Of a DNA stretch of 64,000 nt, positions 8,613 to 18,393 are shown piece by piece (position 1 is the first letter of the stretch; every line of letters starts with the position of its first letter). The notes under the pieces are model-generated. The model saw only the letters and a program-made list of their open reading frames with translations. It had not been told where the DNA came from and ran no database searches. Location of the stretch: contig JBAGRP010000001.1 of assembly GCA_036924855.1 (NCBI GenBank), forward strand, positions 3,596,001-3,660,000. The letters run 5' to 3'. This stretch comes from Nitrobacteraceae bacterium AZCC 2146. GTDB lineage: Bacteria > Pseudomonadota > Alphaproteobacteria > Rhizobiales > Xanthobacteraceae. A program made the position numbers and the translations under genes.

Positions 8613-10319
8613 TTACTCATCGCTCAAATTCAACAGCCTTTTCATGTCTTCGCGGAGTTGGAATTTTCGAACTTTGCCCGTTACCGTCATGGGATATCCC
8701 TCGACGACTTTGACGTACTTTGGGATCTTGTAGTGCGCGATGTTGCCTTTGCAGAAATCGCGAACGTCGTTTTCGCTAAGCTCATTGCCCGGGCTTATGA
8801 CAATGCATGCACACAGTTCTTCGCCATATCTGCTATCCGGCACGCCAACCACCTGAGCGCTGCGAATGAGAGGGTGTCGGCACAGGAATTCTTCGATTTC
8901 AAACGGGGAAATGTTTTCCCCCCCGCGTATGACGAGGTCCTTTATTCTTCCCACAACATTAACGTACGCGTCGGCGCTTATGGTGCCAAGGTCCCCTGTG
9001 TGCATCCAGCCGTCTTTGTCGATCGCTTCGTGCGTTTTCACTTCATCGTCCCAATAACCCCGCATCACGGCGTAGCCACGCGTGCAAATCTCTCCCGAGA
9101 CACCGGCCAGCACCGTCTCACCTGTTACAGCATCGACAATCTTCACCTCCAGATGGTCGTGAACCGTGCCGACGGTCGAAACTCGCTTGTCCAATGGTGT
9201 ATCAATTGTGCTTTGGCAACTCGCGGGGCTGGTCTCGGTCATTCCATAGCCTATCGTGATCTCGCGCAGGTGCATCTTCTCCACCACGCGCTTCATCAAC
9301 GCTACCGGGCACGGCGCTCCTGCCATCACGCCTGTCCGGAGCGTAGAGAGGTCAAATTCGTCAAATCGGGGGTGGTCGAGCTCCGCCGCGAACATGGTCG
9401 GCACACCGTGTAGCGCCGTGCACCTCTCTTCCTGAACTGTCTCAAGAACAGTCAAGGCGTCGAAGCCATCATTTGGATAGACGATTGTTGACCCATGTGT
9501 CAGGCAAGCCAAGTTGCCCATCACCATGCCGAAGCAATGATAGAGAGGCACTGGAATACAAAGTCTATCCTCATGGGTGAGTTTCATTCGTTCGCCTACG
9601 AAGAAGCCATTGTTCACGATATTTCGGTGCGTGAGTGTGGCCCCCTTGGGAAGCCCGGTTGTGCCGCTTGTGAATTGAATATTGATTGGATCGACTGCCT
9701 GAATTGATCTGGAGAGATGTACCAGTCGTTCGTCCTCCGCGTGTCCGGTCGCCAACAGCCGCGAAAATCGTTGCACCCCTGTACATCCGTCAAGCGGATT
9801 GTCGGCTTCCTGCGCGCTCGAATCGATCCAAATGACATGGCGGAAATCGGGGAGCCTTGCTGGCGTCGAAGCCGATCCGAATCTACCCTTCAGTTCGGGC
9901 GTGATCTGAAGCAACATGTCGAGATGGTCGCTGCTCTTGTACCGACGCATGGTAACAAGGGCCTTGCAGCCCGATTTGTTGAGCGCGTATTCGAGCTCGG
10001 AGACGCGGTAGGCGGGATTTATATTAACGAGAATAATGCCGGCCTTTGCTGTCGCGAGTTGCATCAACAACCATGCAACATTATTGTGCGACCAGATGCC
10101 TATGCGATCCCCGGCTAATAGGCCAAGGTTCAGAAGAGCGCTCGCAAGCCGGTTCACTTCGACTTGCAGCGCGCGATAGCTGTAGCGTTTTCCCTCATGT
10201 CGGCTAACTACCGCTTCGCGGTCTGGCCATTTTTCAACTGCCGCGTCAAACACGTTGCCGATTGTCTCTTCAATCAACGGCGTCAGCGTGGAGCCTTGTG
10301 CCAAACTGTAAGCCAGCAT
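8613..10319 (-). CDS. AMP-binding fatty-acyl-CoA synthetase
   Basis: 568 residues. All ANL-superfamily motifs are present: FTSGTTGLPKGATLTH (P-loop), GYGMTETSPAS, GWMHTGDLGT, GRIKDLVIRGGENISPFEI, and the C-terminal catalytic lysine in MTVTGKVRKFQLRE. It activates a carboxylic acid to its AMP ester and then the CoA thioester in the cytoplasm. ATG 10319 follows GGAGA; ATG 10331 is an alternative. It is the last gene of a tetR / enoyl-CoA hydratase / synthetase operon, which suggests fatty or aromatic acid breakdown under TetR control. Confidence 0.93.
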   Translation of the reverse strand: MLAYSLAQGSTLTPLIEETIGNVFDAAVEKWPDREAVVSRHEGKRYSYRALQVEVNRLASALLNLGLLAGDRIGIWSHNNVAWLLMQLATAKAGIILVNINPAYRVSELEYALNKSGCKALVTMRRYKSSDHLDMLLQITPELKGRFGSASTPARLPDFRHVIWIDSSAQEADNPLDGCTGVQRFSRLLATGHAEDERLVHLSRSIQAVDPINIQFTSGTTGLPKGATLTHRNIVNNGFFVGERMKLTHEDRLCIPVPLYHCFGMVMGNLACLTHGSTIVYPNDGFDALTVLETVQEERCTALHGVPTMFAAELDHPRFDEFDLSTLRTGVMAGAPCPVALMKRVVEKMHLREITIGYGMTETSPASCQSTIDTPLDKRVSTVGTVHDHLEVKIVDAVTGETVLAGVSGEICTRGYAVMRGYWDDEVKTHEAIDKDGWMHTGDLGTISADAYVNVVGRIKDLVIRGGENISPFEIEEFLCRHPLIRSAQVVGVPDSRYGEELCACIVISPGNELSENDVRDFCKGNIAHYKIPKYVKVVEGYPMTVTGKVRKFQLREDMKRLLNLSDE

Positions 10320-10420
10320 CGATCTCTCCATTAATACGAGCGGCCCGAAAGCGCGTTTCCGCGCAACGAGGGTTGAATCGAACGGCCAACGGGCCCCGAC
10401 CTTCTCGCCGGAGCGACTAA

Positions 10421-11233
10421 TCAGATTTTGCTGAAGTCCCCGTGGCGACCCAATCCACTTGCAAAACGACCAGCACCGGCCGCCCCTTCTTTGAAGTGAG
10501 CTTCAACGCCATTGACCCATTCTCGCCGCAACGCCTCCCTCACGGGCAGGCCGTAGGTCTCAAGCACTGAGCGGCGGTCAGCTCGCACCGCTTCCTGAGG
10601 GAAGCGTGCAATTTCATGCGCCATCTGCTCTGCAGCGGCTCGCGCTTCGCCGGGGGCAACTACCTTTTCGCACATGCCTATACGCAACGCTTCGCCGGCT
10701 GGAACTTTGCGACCCGTTAGGATAATTTCCATCGCTCGCCCTTGACCTACAAGGCGCGCAAGCCGAACGCTTCCGCCGTCAAGCAATGGGATTCCCCAGC
10801 GTCGGCAGTAGACGCCGAAATAGGCGCTTTCGGCCATGACACGGATATCGCACCACAACGCGAGTTCCATGCCTCCGGCCACGGCGGGCCCCTCTACCGC
10901 GGCGATAACGGGCTTCGACAGTTCGAGGCGGGTGGGGCCCAACGGACCACGAGGCGCTGCGTTGGCACCCGTGGGAAATGCCAACCCATCCACGACGTCG
11001 CGCTGAAAGAGGTCGCGGTCGGAAAGTGCGCTGGCGAACTTAAGATCCCAGCCCGCGCAAAATGCGCCACCTTCGCCCCACAGCACAGCAACACCGGCCG
11101 AGTTATCCGAATCAAACGATTTCAGGGCGTCCACAAGCGCGTCGGCACTCGCTGGATCCATCGCGTTCCGCGCCTCGTCGAACCTGCTGTGGATCACGGT
11201 CCATACCGAGCCCGCTTTTTCAACACGTATCAT
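10421..11233 (-). CDS. Enoyl-CoA hydratase/isomerase (crotonase) family protein
   Basis: 270 residues. Crotonase oxyanion-hole segments are visible: WGEGGAFCAGWDL and EGPAVAGGMELALWCDIRV, then CRRWGIPLLDGGSVRLARLV. The last segment matches the subgroup common beside acyl-CoA synthetases rather than mitochondrial-type hydratases, and the usual catalytic glutamate positions are not obvious, so the exact reaction is open. ATG 11233 has GGGAGAAA upstream. It follows the tetR stop by 17 bases and precedes the synthetase by about 100 bases. Confidence 0.88.
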   Translation of the reverse strand: MIRVEKAGSVWTVIHSRFDEARNAMDPASADALVDALKSFDSDNSAGVAVLWGEGGAFCAGWDLKFASALSDRDLFQRDVVDGLAFPTGANAAPRGPLGPTRLELSKPVIAAVEGPAVAGGMELALWCDIRVMAESAYFGVYCRRWGIPLLDGGSVRLARLVGQGRAMEIILTGRKVPAGEALRIGMCEKVVAPGEARAAAEQMAHEIARFPQEAVRADRRSVLETYGLPVREALRREWVNGVEAHFKEGAAGAGRFASGLGRHGDFSKI

Positions 11234-11250
11234 TACGCTTTCTCCCGATT

Positions 11251-11952
11251 TCAATTTTTTGATTTAGGATGCGCAAGCTTCGCCTTGGACCGGTTCGTAC
11301 TACGGCCCGAGTCCTCGACGGGCGCCAATGGAAGCGTCCACAACTGCCCTAGCAGCATCCGCAACAATGAAACCGGATCTAATTGCAGCTGATCGAGGCG
11401 CCCGGCGATCTGCAAAACGAGGGTCCCGATCATTTGGCTGAAGAGCAAAATAACGATCGGCTGAACGCGCGCTACGGAAACTCCGCGAGCCTCAGCTAAC
11501 GGATCTGCGATCCGTTGCAGGACTTTCCAAAGTGCCTGATTGAGCCTGCGATCGGCACTCTTCCCGACGCCTTGGCGTTTTATGCCTCGAAAGGCGTAGA
11601 GGCCCAAATTCACTTCAAACCGGTTCAAGAGATAATAATCCAGGAAGGCCTGGCAAGCCGCATCTACCTGAACGCTCGGCTCACGAACGGCCGACACGGC
11701 CGCGGCAACGTGAGCATCGAGCCGGAATAGTGATTGCTCCAGCAAAGCCGCGTAAATGGCCTCTTTGCTTTCAAACAAAGGATAGATGGCGCCGGTCGTG
11801 CAGCCGGCCCTAAGGGCAATGCTGCGCATCGTGGTCCCCTCCAGACCTTTGTCTACGAATTCGTCACGCGCCGCGCTTAGGAGCATATCCCGCTTGGCGT
11901 CCCTGACGGCGCCGGACCAATGCGACGGCGGCAACATTTGCTCGTTTTTCAT
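11251..11952 (-). CDS. TetR-family repressor of the acyl-CoA operon
   Basis: About 233 residues. The helix-turn-helix is MRSIALRAGCTTGAIYPLFE after LLSAARDEFVDKGLEGTT. The C-terminal ligand domain ends in a basic tail (NRSKAKLAHPKSKN). Start at ATG 11952 keeps the palindrome TAACATTGTTA just outside the coding region; an upstream in-frame TTG at 11973 is possible. First gene of the operon with the hydratase and synthetase, and divergent from the secreted hydrolase at 12214. It probably senses an acyl-CoA and controls itself; this is inferred from context. Confidence 0.85.
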   Translation of the reverse strand: MKNEQMLPPSHWSGAVRDAKRDMLLSAARDEFVDKGLEGTTMRSIALRAGCTTGAIYPLFESKEAIYAALLEQSLFRLDAHVAAAVSAVREPSVQVDAACQAFLDYYLLNRFEVNLGLYAFRGIKRQGVGKSADRRLNQALWKVLQRIADPLAEARGVSVARVQPIVILLFSQMIGTLVLQIAGRLDQLQLDPVSLLRMLLGQLWTLPLAPVEDSGRSTNRSKAKLAHPKSKN

Positions 11953-11955
11953 TCG

Positions 11956-11966
11956 TAACATTGTTA
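11956..11966. promoter_or_regulatory. TAACATTGTTA palindrome, putative TetR operator
   Basis: Perfect 11-bp dyad (TAACA-T-TGTTA) in the divergent region immediately before the preferred tetR start. The location fits autoregulation by the adjacent TetR protein. A single site is visible; no second copy was seen nearby. Confidence 0.4.
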
Positions 11967-12213
11967 TCAACAACGCAAAACGAAGTCAAGGTGCGATCAA
12001 GCCACATCTTCGCTATGCAAGAGGAAGTGAAGAAGCTTTTCTCCCAAGTTCCCGCGGATGCGCCGCTAAGTCGCTCAGTTTCTCTTGGCGCCTTGCGAGC
12101 GATCACCGTTCCGCGGCGCTCTTCGAATAAAAAACTGATCGGTTCATTATTTGGTTGCTAGTGCGCGGCCTCACCTCTATTACGAACCGAACGGTTGAAA
12201 ACGGAGGTGTCGA

Positions 12214-13203
12214 ATGTTGGGAAGCGTGCGTTTTCGATCGGCTTTTCTCAAGCCTATCTTCTTATTGACGTTAGGTTCTGTCTCGTTCGCATCTCTTATC
12301 GCGGCTGCAGCTCCTCCCGAGCCGAAGCTAGATAAGATGCAGGCGGGCTACTACAGGCTCAAATTAGGCAAGGTAGATGTTATCGCACTTTCCGACGGGA
12401 CCCTTGGATTCGACGCGATCAAAGAACTTTCTAAGCCTGCCGAGGCGAAGAAGCTGCTCGCTAAGGCGTACTTGATCCCCCCCATTGACGCTTCGGTTAA
12501 CGCGTTCCTGGTGCAATTGGATAAGAGGCTCATTCTTGTCGACACGGGTACTGGCGAACTCTTTGGTCCCTCGCTAAACAAGCTGACGGCGAGTTTGAAT
12601 GTTGTCGGTGTTCAACCCGAGCAGATCACCGATATTTTGGTCACGCATATTCATCCGGATCACACTGGAGGTTTAACGGTCGGAGGCCGCAAAATTTTTC
12701 CGAATGCGATGTTGCACGTCAACAAGAAGGAGCTGGATTTCTGGACTGACAAGACAGTCGGTGAAAAGGCCCCGGAGCCTACAAAGTCTTTCTTCAAAGG
12801 GGTAAGTATCACCGTTGGGCCGTACTTGGCATCCGGTCAGGTGAAGACATTCGAAGGAGAGGCGCAACTCTTCCCCGGCATTCGGACATTGCCTGCCTAC
12901 GGCCACACGCCTGGCCAGTCCTATTATGTTCTTGAGGATGGAGGAGAGAAGCTCGAGTTTTGGGGTGACACTGTGCATGTTCAGGATGTGCAGTTCGATG
13001 CCCCGTCTGTGACAATCAAATTCGATGTTGACCAGAAGCAGGCCGGCACTCAGCGGAAGAAGGCTTTTGCTGACGCCGCACGGAACGGATATCTCGTCGC
13101 AATGCCGCATATGAATTTTCCAGGCATCGGGCATGTACGGCAGGAAGGCGATCACTACAGATGGATACCGGTACCCTACGTGAACGACGCTCTGAAAAAA
13201 TAG
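12214..13203 (+). CDS. Secreted MBL-fold metallo-hydrolase
   Basis: 329 residues with a signal peptide (about 1-32). Zinc ligands of the metallo-beta-lactamase fold are in place: HIHPDH (His145, His147, Asp149, His150), GHTPGQ (His231), WGDTVH (Asp252) and PHMNFPGIGH near the end. This order is shared with lactonase-like and beta-lactamase-like periplasmic hydrolases. ATG 12214 has GGAGGTG six bases upstream, a strong site. It is divergent from the tetR operon. The substrate, perhaps a lactone or ester, is not determined. Confidence 0.9.
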   Translation: MLGSVRFRSAFLKPIFLLTLGSVSFASLIAAAAPPEPKLDKMQAGYYRLKLGKVDVIALSDGTLGFDAIKELSKPAEAKKLLAKAYLIPPIDASVNAFLVQLDKRLILVDTGTGELFGPSLNKLTASLNVVGVQPEQITDILVTHIHPDHTGGLTVGGRKIFPNAMLHVNKKELDFWTDKTVGEKAPEPTKSFFKGVSITVGPYLASGQVKTFEGEAQLFPGIRTLPAYGHTPGQSYYVLEDGGEKLEFWGDTVHVQDVQFDAPSVTIKFDVDQKQAGTQRKKAFADAARNGYLVAMPHMNFPGIGHVRQEGDHYRWIPVPYVNDALKK

Positions 13204-13334
13204 ACCTTGCCGAATTCCGTCTGCGAGGTTCTCAGGGCGTGGGCCTGATCGTTCTGGCGGCCTGGGATTCGAATGCTGGCAACAAGCAACGACGTCGTGC
13301 TGCGGCCTCGCACCCGTCGCACCGATGTAGAAAC

Positions 13335-13559
13335 TTAAGCGTTGCCGTCGGTCTGCACCGTTTCACTTGAGCGGAAAGGGCGTTCTCTTTCCATCACTTC
13401 AATCCACTCCAGAAGCTTCGGCTTACGCGCGTAGAGCGTCTTGCCGATCTTGAAGGCCGGAAGATCGTGGAATTCGGCGAGATGATAGACCGCCGCGTAC
13501 TCGCCAAAGGCGCCGAGGGGAAAGCCTGAGATTTGGTCACCGCCGCCCACTAGGTCCAC
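13335..13559 (-). CDS. Excisionase-like small DNA-binding protein
   Basis: About 74 residues from a GTG at 13559. AAVYHLAEFHDLPAFKIG and LYARKPKLLEWIE form the helix-turn-helix and wing of the small 'YHL..LPAFK.G' DNA-binding family. The same pattern recurs in the protein at 54285-54542. These proteins sit next to integrases or transposases. Here the neighbour is an ISL3 transposase remnant. The start is uncertain; the frame is open to 13643. Confidence 0.6.
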   Translation of the reverse strand: MDLVGGGDQISGFPLGAFGEYAAVYHLAEFHDLPAFKIGKTLYARKPKLLEWIEVMERERPFRSSETVQTDGNA

Positions 13560-13665
13560 TTTTCGCTCGCTCGGTAGCCGCGTCCTCCCCCCGATCAAAA
13601 GGTCCTCCTGTGAATGAGCACCGAAGGGGGGGCTCTGACACAACTTCGATGACGGTTTGCCGCAA

Positions 13666-14100
13666 CTAGGTGGCGCCTATCAGCCGGGCTTGCAGAAGGT
13701 CGATCTTCGCCCTTCCATACATCTGGCGTTTCACGAGCTTTAGTTTCGTGATCTGCCCTTCTGTCTGGCCATTGGACCAAGGCTCGGTGATGGCGGCACG
13801 GACGGCGGCTTTGTCTTTGATGATGCCACTCGCAAAAGAGGCGATCAGGCTCATGCTGGCGGTGGCGATCCATGGATCGAGATCTGCGACGAGCTTCTTG
13901 CGCACCATGGCCTGAAAGCTTTCGACGAGCATGCGGGCTTCGACGAGCGCGGGAACGCGCGCCTCGACGGCGGCGAACCGGCTGACAGTCGCTTCGCCGG
14001 TAGAATGTCGCCCCGACCTTCTCGGGATCCATCGGCATTCTGCTGTTGCTCGGAGCGTTTGCGGCGACCTGGCTGCGCGCGAGCCGGTAGGCCGCTGGCC
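13666..14100 (-). pseudogene. ISL3-family transposase, C-terminal remnant
   Basis: The end of the frame reads EPWSNGQTEGQITKLKLVK then RQMYGRAKIDLLQARL, the conserved C-terminus of ISL3 transposases. ASFASGIIKDKAAVRAAI is the segment before it. The N-terminal zinc and DDE parts are missing, and upstream codons turn to nonsense. The insertion remnant lies directly upstream of the Zur-type promoter at 14173. Confidence 0.7.
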
Positions 14101-14172
14101 GAGGCAAGCGTGGCGATAATCACACAGCGCGCCAGTTTCTGCGCGCGCGGGCGTATCGGCTGCCAGGGCCGG

Positions 14173-14215
14173 TTGACACCCCGCATCCATCCCTGAGATG
14201 TTATATTATAACATC
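14173..14215 (+). promoter_or_regulatory. Putative Zur box with -35 element
   Basis: GATGTTATATTATAACATC (14197-14215) is a perfect 19-bp dyad and matches the AT-rich TGTTATAnTATAACA core of Zur operators. TTGACA at 14173-14178 is a consensus -35, and the palindrome covers the expected -10 zone. It precedes the DUF2946 gene and the TonB-dependent receptor. Zinc-bound Zur would be expected to block transcription. Confidence 0.7.
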
Positions 14216-14263
14216 AGGAACGGCTGAGAGGTCTCCGCCCTGCCGATGGGGACCCCGGTCGTC

Positions 14264-14662
14264 ATGAAGTGGTTTCGCAGACACATCAAACACGGGTCGC
14301 GGCTTGCGCTGTTCGCGCTGGCGATGCAGCTGGTGCCGTCATTCGGGCACTTTCATCCGATCGAGGCGCAGGCGACCGGACTGCGGGCTGATGTCGCCTC
14401 TCCCGCGACGCCGGCGGTCGCTTCAAAGGCGGCTGTAAGCTCCCCGCAGCAGCGGCTACCTTCCCACCCCGGCTCGGATCCCAACGACTACTGCGAGATC
14501 TGCGCCGACCTGGCGCTGGCCGGCACCGCATTGTTCTCCACGCCGCCGGTGCTCGAACTGCCGCAGGCCATTGCACTTTTGTACGAGGCGACCGACGCTG
14601 AATTCGTCCATCTCAATTCCGCCCGCGTCGTGTTCCAGCCCCGCGCGCCCCCGATCTCCTGA
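14264..14662 (+). CDS. DUF2946-family protein
   Basis: About 132 residues. MKWFRRHIKHGSRLALFALA is a signal or membrane segment. A long Ala/Pro stretch follows, then DYCEICADLALAGT, the cysteine pair typical of DUF2946 (possible metal contact), and a short tail. ATG 14246 is an alternative start. DUF2946 genes commonly accompany TonB-dependent receptors for metals, as here, so a role in metal binding or sensing in the envelope is likely but unproven. Confidence 0.75.
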   Translation: MKWFRRHIKHGSRLALFALAMQLVPSFGHFHPIEAQATGLRADVASPATPAVASKAAVSSPQQRLPSHPGSDPNDYCEICADLALAGTALFSTPPVLELPQAIALLYEATDAEFVHLNSARVVFQPRAPPIS

Positions 14663-14800
14663 CATCGATCTTTGCTGATCCTGCGTTTGCGGCCGTCTTC
14701 GCGGCCCAACGCGGATTTCCGAAATATCGATCTGCCTCCGCGCAGGTCCCGGCGAGCGTTCCGCACCAAGCGACGCCGCCGGCACAGTCAGGACCATACC

Positions 14801-17065
14801 ATGTCATTCCGTTTCAAACGCGCGCTCCTGCTCGGCGGCTCAGCCGTTGTCGGCCTGGGCTGCCTCAGCAGCGCCGCGCTGTCGCAAAGCGCGGCACCTG
14901 CCAAGGGCCCGACCGTGCTGCCGGGCATCGAGGTCGACGCGCCGCGACGCGTGCAGCCGACGGTGCGGCGTCCGCGGCCCCGCGTGACCAGTTCCTCCGC
15001 ATCGCGCGGCACCAGACCCGCGACGCCGTCACAGGCGCCTGCAGAGACCGCGGCGCAGGCCGTCGCAGCACAGAACAACAGTCTTGACGGCGCGCGCAAC
15101 AACATCACCGCGCCGACCGGCGCCAGCGTCTCAAGGCTTGGCCGCGAGCAAATCCAGGCGCTGCCGCAGGGCACCGACGCGCCGCTGGACAAGGTGCTGC
15201 TGCAGTTTCCCGGCGTGTCGCAGGACGCCGCCGCCGCCGGCGAACTGCATGTGCGCAACGAGCACGCGAATGTGCAGTACCGCATCAACGGCATCATGAT
15301 TCCCGATGGCGTCGGCGCGTTCGGACAGATCCTCGACACCGGCATCGTCGGCAACATGTCGCTGCTTACCGGCGCCCTGCCCGCGCAATACGGCCTGCAC
15401 ACCGCCGGCGTGCTCGACATCCAGACCCGCGCCGATGCCTTCGACAACTCGGGCACCATCAGCATGTATGGCGGCGCTCACGGCACGGTGACGCCGAGCT
15501 TCGAATATGGCGGCGCCGCGGGAAAGACCCAATACTACATATCGGGCCGTTATTTCGGCAGCGACCAGGGCATCGAAAATCCAACATCGAGCCGGACCGC
15601 GATCCACGATCACACCGATCAGGCGAAGGGATTCGCGTACGTCTCGACCGCCATCGACGACAATTCGCGGCTGGTGTTCATGGGAGGCACGTCGACCAGC
15701 ACCTACCAGATCCCGAACAATCCCGGCCAGCCGGCGTTTGGCAACCTGACGGCGCCGTTCGACTCGGCAAATCTCAACGAACATCAAACCGAGAACAATC
15801 AATTCGGTATATTGGCCTATCAGAGATCGTTCGACGGTCTCGACACGCAGCTGTCGGCCTTCACGCGATACAGTTCGCTGCATTTCACGCCGGATGTTGC
15901 CGGCGATCTCGCCTTCAACGGCGTCGCGTCTGACGTCTATCGCCGCAGCCAGACCACGGGCATCGCGTCCGACAATGCCTATCGCTGGTCCGATGCCCAC
16001 ACCTTGCGCTTCGGCTTCCAGGTCAGCGGCGAACAAACGCGCGTCGGCAATACATCGACCGTCTTTCCGGTCGACGCGAATGGCGACACACCTGATGGCA
16101 GTTCGCCACTCACCTTGAGCGACACGAGCGCAAAGCTCGGCTGGCTGCTCAGCACCTACGCGTCCGACGAGTGGAAGATCACCAACCAGGTCACGCTGAC
16201 CACCGGGCTGCGCTTCGACCAGATGTATTCCTACACCGACGCCAACCAGTTCAGCCCGCGCGTCAGTGTGACTTATCAACCCTTCCAGGGCACCACGTTC
16301 CACGCCGGCTATGCGCGCAATTTCACCCCGCCGTCGCAGGTGCTCGCGGCGCCGACCAACATCGCCATTACGCAGGGCACGACCCAGCAGCCGGCGGTGA
16401 CCGCCAACGATCCCGTACAGCCCGAACGATCGAACGTGTTCGACGTCGGCGTCGACCAGGTCGTTCTGCCCGGATTTACCGTTGGCATCGATGCCTATTA
16501 CAAGACGGCGCGCGACCTGCTGGACGACGGGCAATTCGGCGCCGCCTATGTGCTCACCGCGTTCAACTACGAGTCGGCGGAGAATATCGGTGTCGAACTG
16601 AAGTCGTCCTACACCAACGGCAATTTCCGGGTTTACGGCAACGTCGCCTGGGCGAAGCAGACCGCCCGAAACGTGGTCTCGAACCAGTATCTGTTCGGTG
16701 CTGATAAACTTGCTTTTATCGCTTCAAACTCGATCTTCACCGACCACGCCCAGCTGTGGACCGCCTCGGCCGGCGCTTCCTACAAGTGGCGGGACACCAA
16801 GTTCACCGCGTCGATGATCTATGGCAGCGGGCTCCGCTCGGGATTCGCCAACACCGATTCGCTGCCGTCCTACACCCAAGTGAATCTTGGCGTTTCGCAT
16901 GATTTCTTTGTGGTGGCGCCGAACAAGCCGACCACGTTGCGCCTGGACCTCATCAATGCGTTCGACACGGTCTACCAGATTAGGGACGGCTCGGGCATCG
17001 GCGTGTTCGCGCCGCAATATGGGCCACGACGCGGCCTCTATGCAGGAATCTCGCAGAAGTTCTGA
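14801..17065 (+). CDS. TonB-dependent outer-membrane receptor, probably zinc-regulated
   Basis: 754 residues. Signal peptide (MSFRFKRALLLGGSAVVGLG), Pro/Ala-rich linker, then a plug domain (ISRLGREQ-like segment, VLLQFPGVSQDAAAAGELHV, ALPAQYGLHTAGVLDIQT) and a beta-barrel ending in the terminal Phe (GISQKF). ATG 14801 lies 138 bases after the DUF2946 stop. The Zur-type operator before the pair suggests import of zinc or a zinc complex across the outer membrane. The gene is complete, and island DNA begins directly after it. Confidence 0.88.
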   Translation: MSFRFKRALLLGGSAVVGLGCLSSAALSQSAAPAKGPTVLPGIEVDAPRRVQPTVRRPRPRVTSSSASRGTRPATPSQAPAETAAQAVAAQNNSLDGARNNITAPTGASVSRLGREQIQALPQGTDAPLDKVLLQFPGVSQDAAAAGELHVRNEHANVQYRINGIMIPDGVGAFGQILDTGIVGNMSLLTGALPAQYGLHTAGVLDIQTRADAFDNSGTISMYGGAHGTVTPSFEYGGAAGKTQYYISGRYFGSDQGIENPTSSRTAIHDHTDQAKGFAYVSTAIDDNSRLVFMGGTSTSTYQIPNNPGQPAFGNLTAPFDSANLNEHQTENNQFGILAYQRSFDGLDTQLSAFTRYSSLHFTPDVAGDLAFNGVASDVYRRSQTTGIASDNAYRWSDAHTLRFGFQVSGEQTRVGNTSTVFPVDANGDTPDGSSPLTLSDTSAKLGWLLSTYASDEWKITNQVTLTTGLRFDQMYSYTDANQFSPRVSVTYQPFQGTTFHAGYARNFTPPSQVLAAPTNIAITQGTTQQPAVTANDPVQPERSNVFDVGVDQVVLPGFTVGIDAYYKTARDLLDDGQFGAAYVLTAFNYESAENIGVELKSSYTNGNFRVYGNVAWAKQTARNVVSNQYLFGADKLAFIASNSIFTDHAQLWTASAGASYKWRDTKFTASMIYGSGLRSGFANTDSLPSYTQVNLGVSHDFFVVAPNKPTTLRLDLINAFDTVYQIRDGSGIGVFAPQYGPRRGLYAGISQKF

Positions 17066-17085
17066 TCGGATGTCGGCAAAAAGGG

Positions 17086-18030
17086 ATGAGGCCGTTTGAT
17101 CGGTTTAAACAGAAGCCACATCGGTGGCGCACTCCCTCCCCCCCCGCGGCAGCTATGCACCACGGAATTCGTCAGGAACATATCGCGGGTCGGCTTTTTA
17201 CAGACTCTGGTCGCGATCAGGACTTCGTCGTCATGCGCGAAGACGGAAAAGGGACGAAAGTCGCTGAACCGGCCGTCCAAGCAATAATTGAACAGATGAT
17301 TGCAAACGAAATAGATGTGCTGATCATTGATCCGTTCGTTTCAACGCATGAGGTCGATGAGAACGCCAATTCCAAGATTCAGCAAGTTGCAGCGCAGTTC
17401 GTCAGGATCGCAAATGCCACTAATGCTGCCGTCGAACTCGTACACCACGTTAACAAGAGTGTGGGAGACGGCAAAGGCGAGGTAACCGCTGACTCGGGGC
17501 GTGGTGCGAGCGCCCTTAAGGATAAGGCAAGGTCTGTCAGAACTATCAACGGCATGTCTTCCGACGAGGCTGATAAGGCCGGGATACCGCAAGAAGAACG
17601 GTTCGACTACTTCAAGCTCGGCATCGGAAAGGCCAATCTTGCGAGGCGATCCGGCTACTCCGACTGGCGGAAAACCGAATCTGTATATCTTAAAAACTCG
17701 CCACATTGGACCGTACCCGGAGATTACGTGGGCGTTGTTACGAAGTGGGAATGGCCTTCGGAAGAAGACATCGTCGAACAAGTCGCCGACGGTGCGCTGG
17801 CCACGATCAAGGAGCGCATTCGCGCCGGAGACTTCAAAGAGAACCAGCAGGCACTTGATTGGGCTGGCTACGTCTTCGCTGAAGTTCTGGCCATGGACGC
17901 TGACGATAAGGCCATAAGGAAGAAGATCACGGCCATGATGGCCGCACTCGTAAGGGCCAAAGAGTTCAAGATTGTCAAACGAATCGATGGAAAACGACGA
18001 GAAGAGAAAAAGTTCTTTGAAGTCGCTTAG
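17086..18030 (+). pseudogene. RepA/RecA-like AAA ATPase of a phage or plasmid, 5' truncated
   Basis: The readable part begins near 17160 and runs DVLIIDPFVSTHEVDEN (Walker B), then AAVELVHHVNKS, GRGASALKDKARSV and FKLGIGKANL, which is the second half of the RepA-type replicative helicase/ATPase family. The Walker A region is absent. The first 25 codons are junction sequence with no family match. This marks the left end of element A, cut against the TonB-receptor region. Confidence 0.65.
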
Positions 18031-18087
18031 TGCCCAACCTTGATTTAGGTGGGGCGGGGCAAGGTTGTGCAGTATCACCTGCTACTC

Positions 18088-18123
18088 CTACCACCCCCCT
18101 TATACTTATAAGGGGGGTGGTAG
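18088..18123. repeat. 17-bp perfect inverted repeat hairpin
   Basis: CTACCACCCCCCTTATA (18088-18104) and its exact complement (18107-18123) are separated by two bases. There is no U-tract, so it need not be a simple terminator; a phage replication or packaging site is possible. The rest of the 18031-18393 gap shows no gene. Confidence 0.6.
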
Positions 18124-18393
18124 TGGTGGTGCAGATAGAGAGAGTATAGTTGAGTAGTGCAAAGCGAGACCGTGCAAGCGATTTGATAAAAGTGTTCAAC
18201 CTCTTGCTTTTTGAACTAACATTTGATATTCTGAGTGTGCATTTTTTGATCGGCGAAATTTCGTCGCCGCGCCCGTCGATCCGAGCCAAAGATACGGCCT
18301 CCGGCTTCAAAATCTGCACAATCTGATCCGTCAATTTCGACCGACAGATACCTAAGCGCCGCATTATGCGGCGCACATTTCTCAAGGAATACC

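Noticed and set aside
15131..16534. Long minus-strand open frame opposite the TonB receptor
   Set aside because: Shadow of GC-rich coding DNA; the receptor frame has clear domain content and this one has none.
17066..17110. Third copy of the tRNA-Ser attachment sequence at the left end of element A
   Set aside because: TCGGCAAAAAGGGATG is only loosely similar to the 18-base repeat; not enough to claim an att site.
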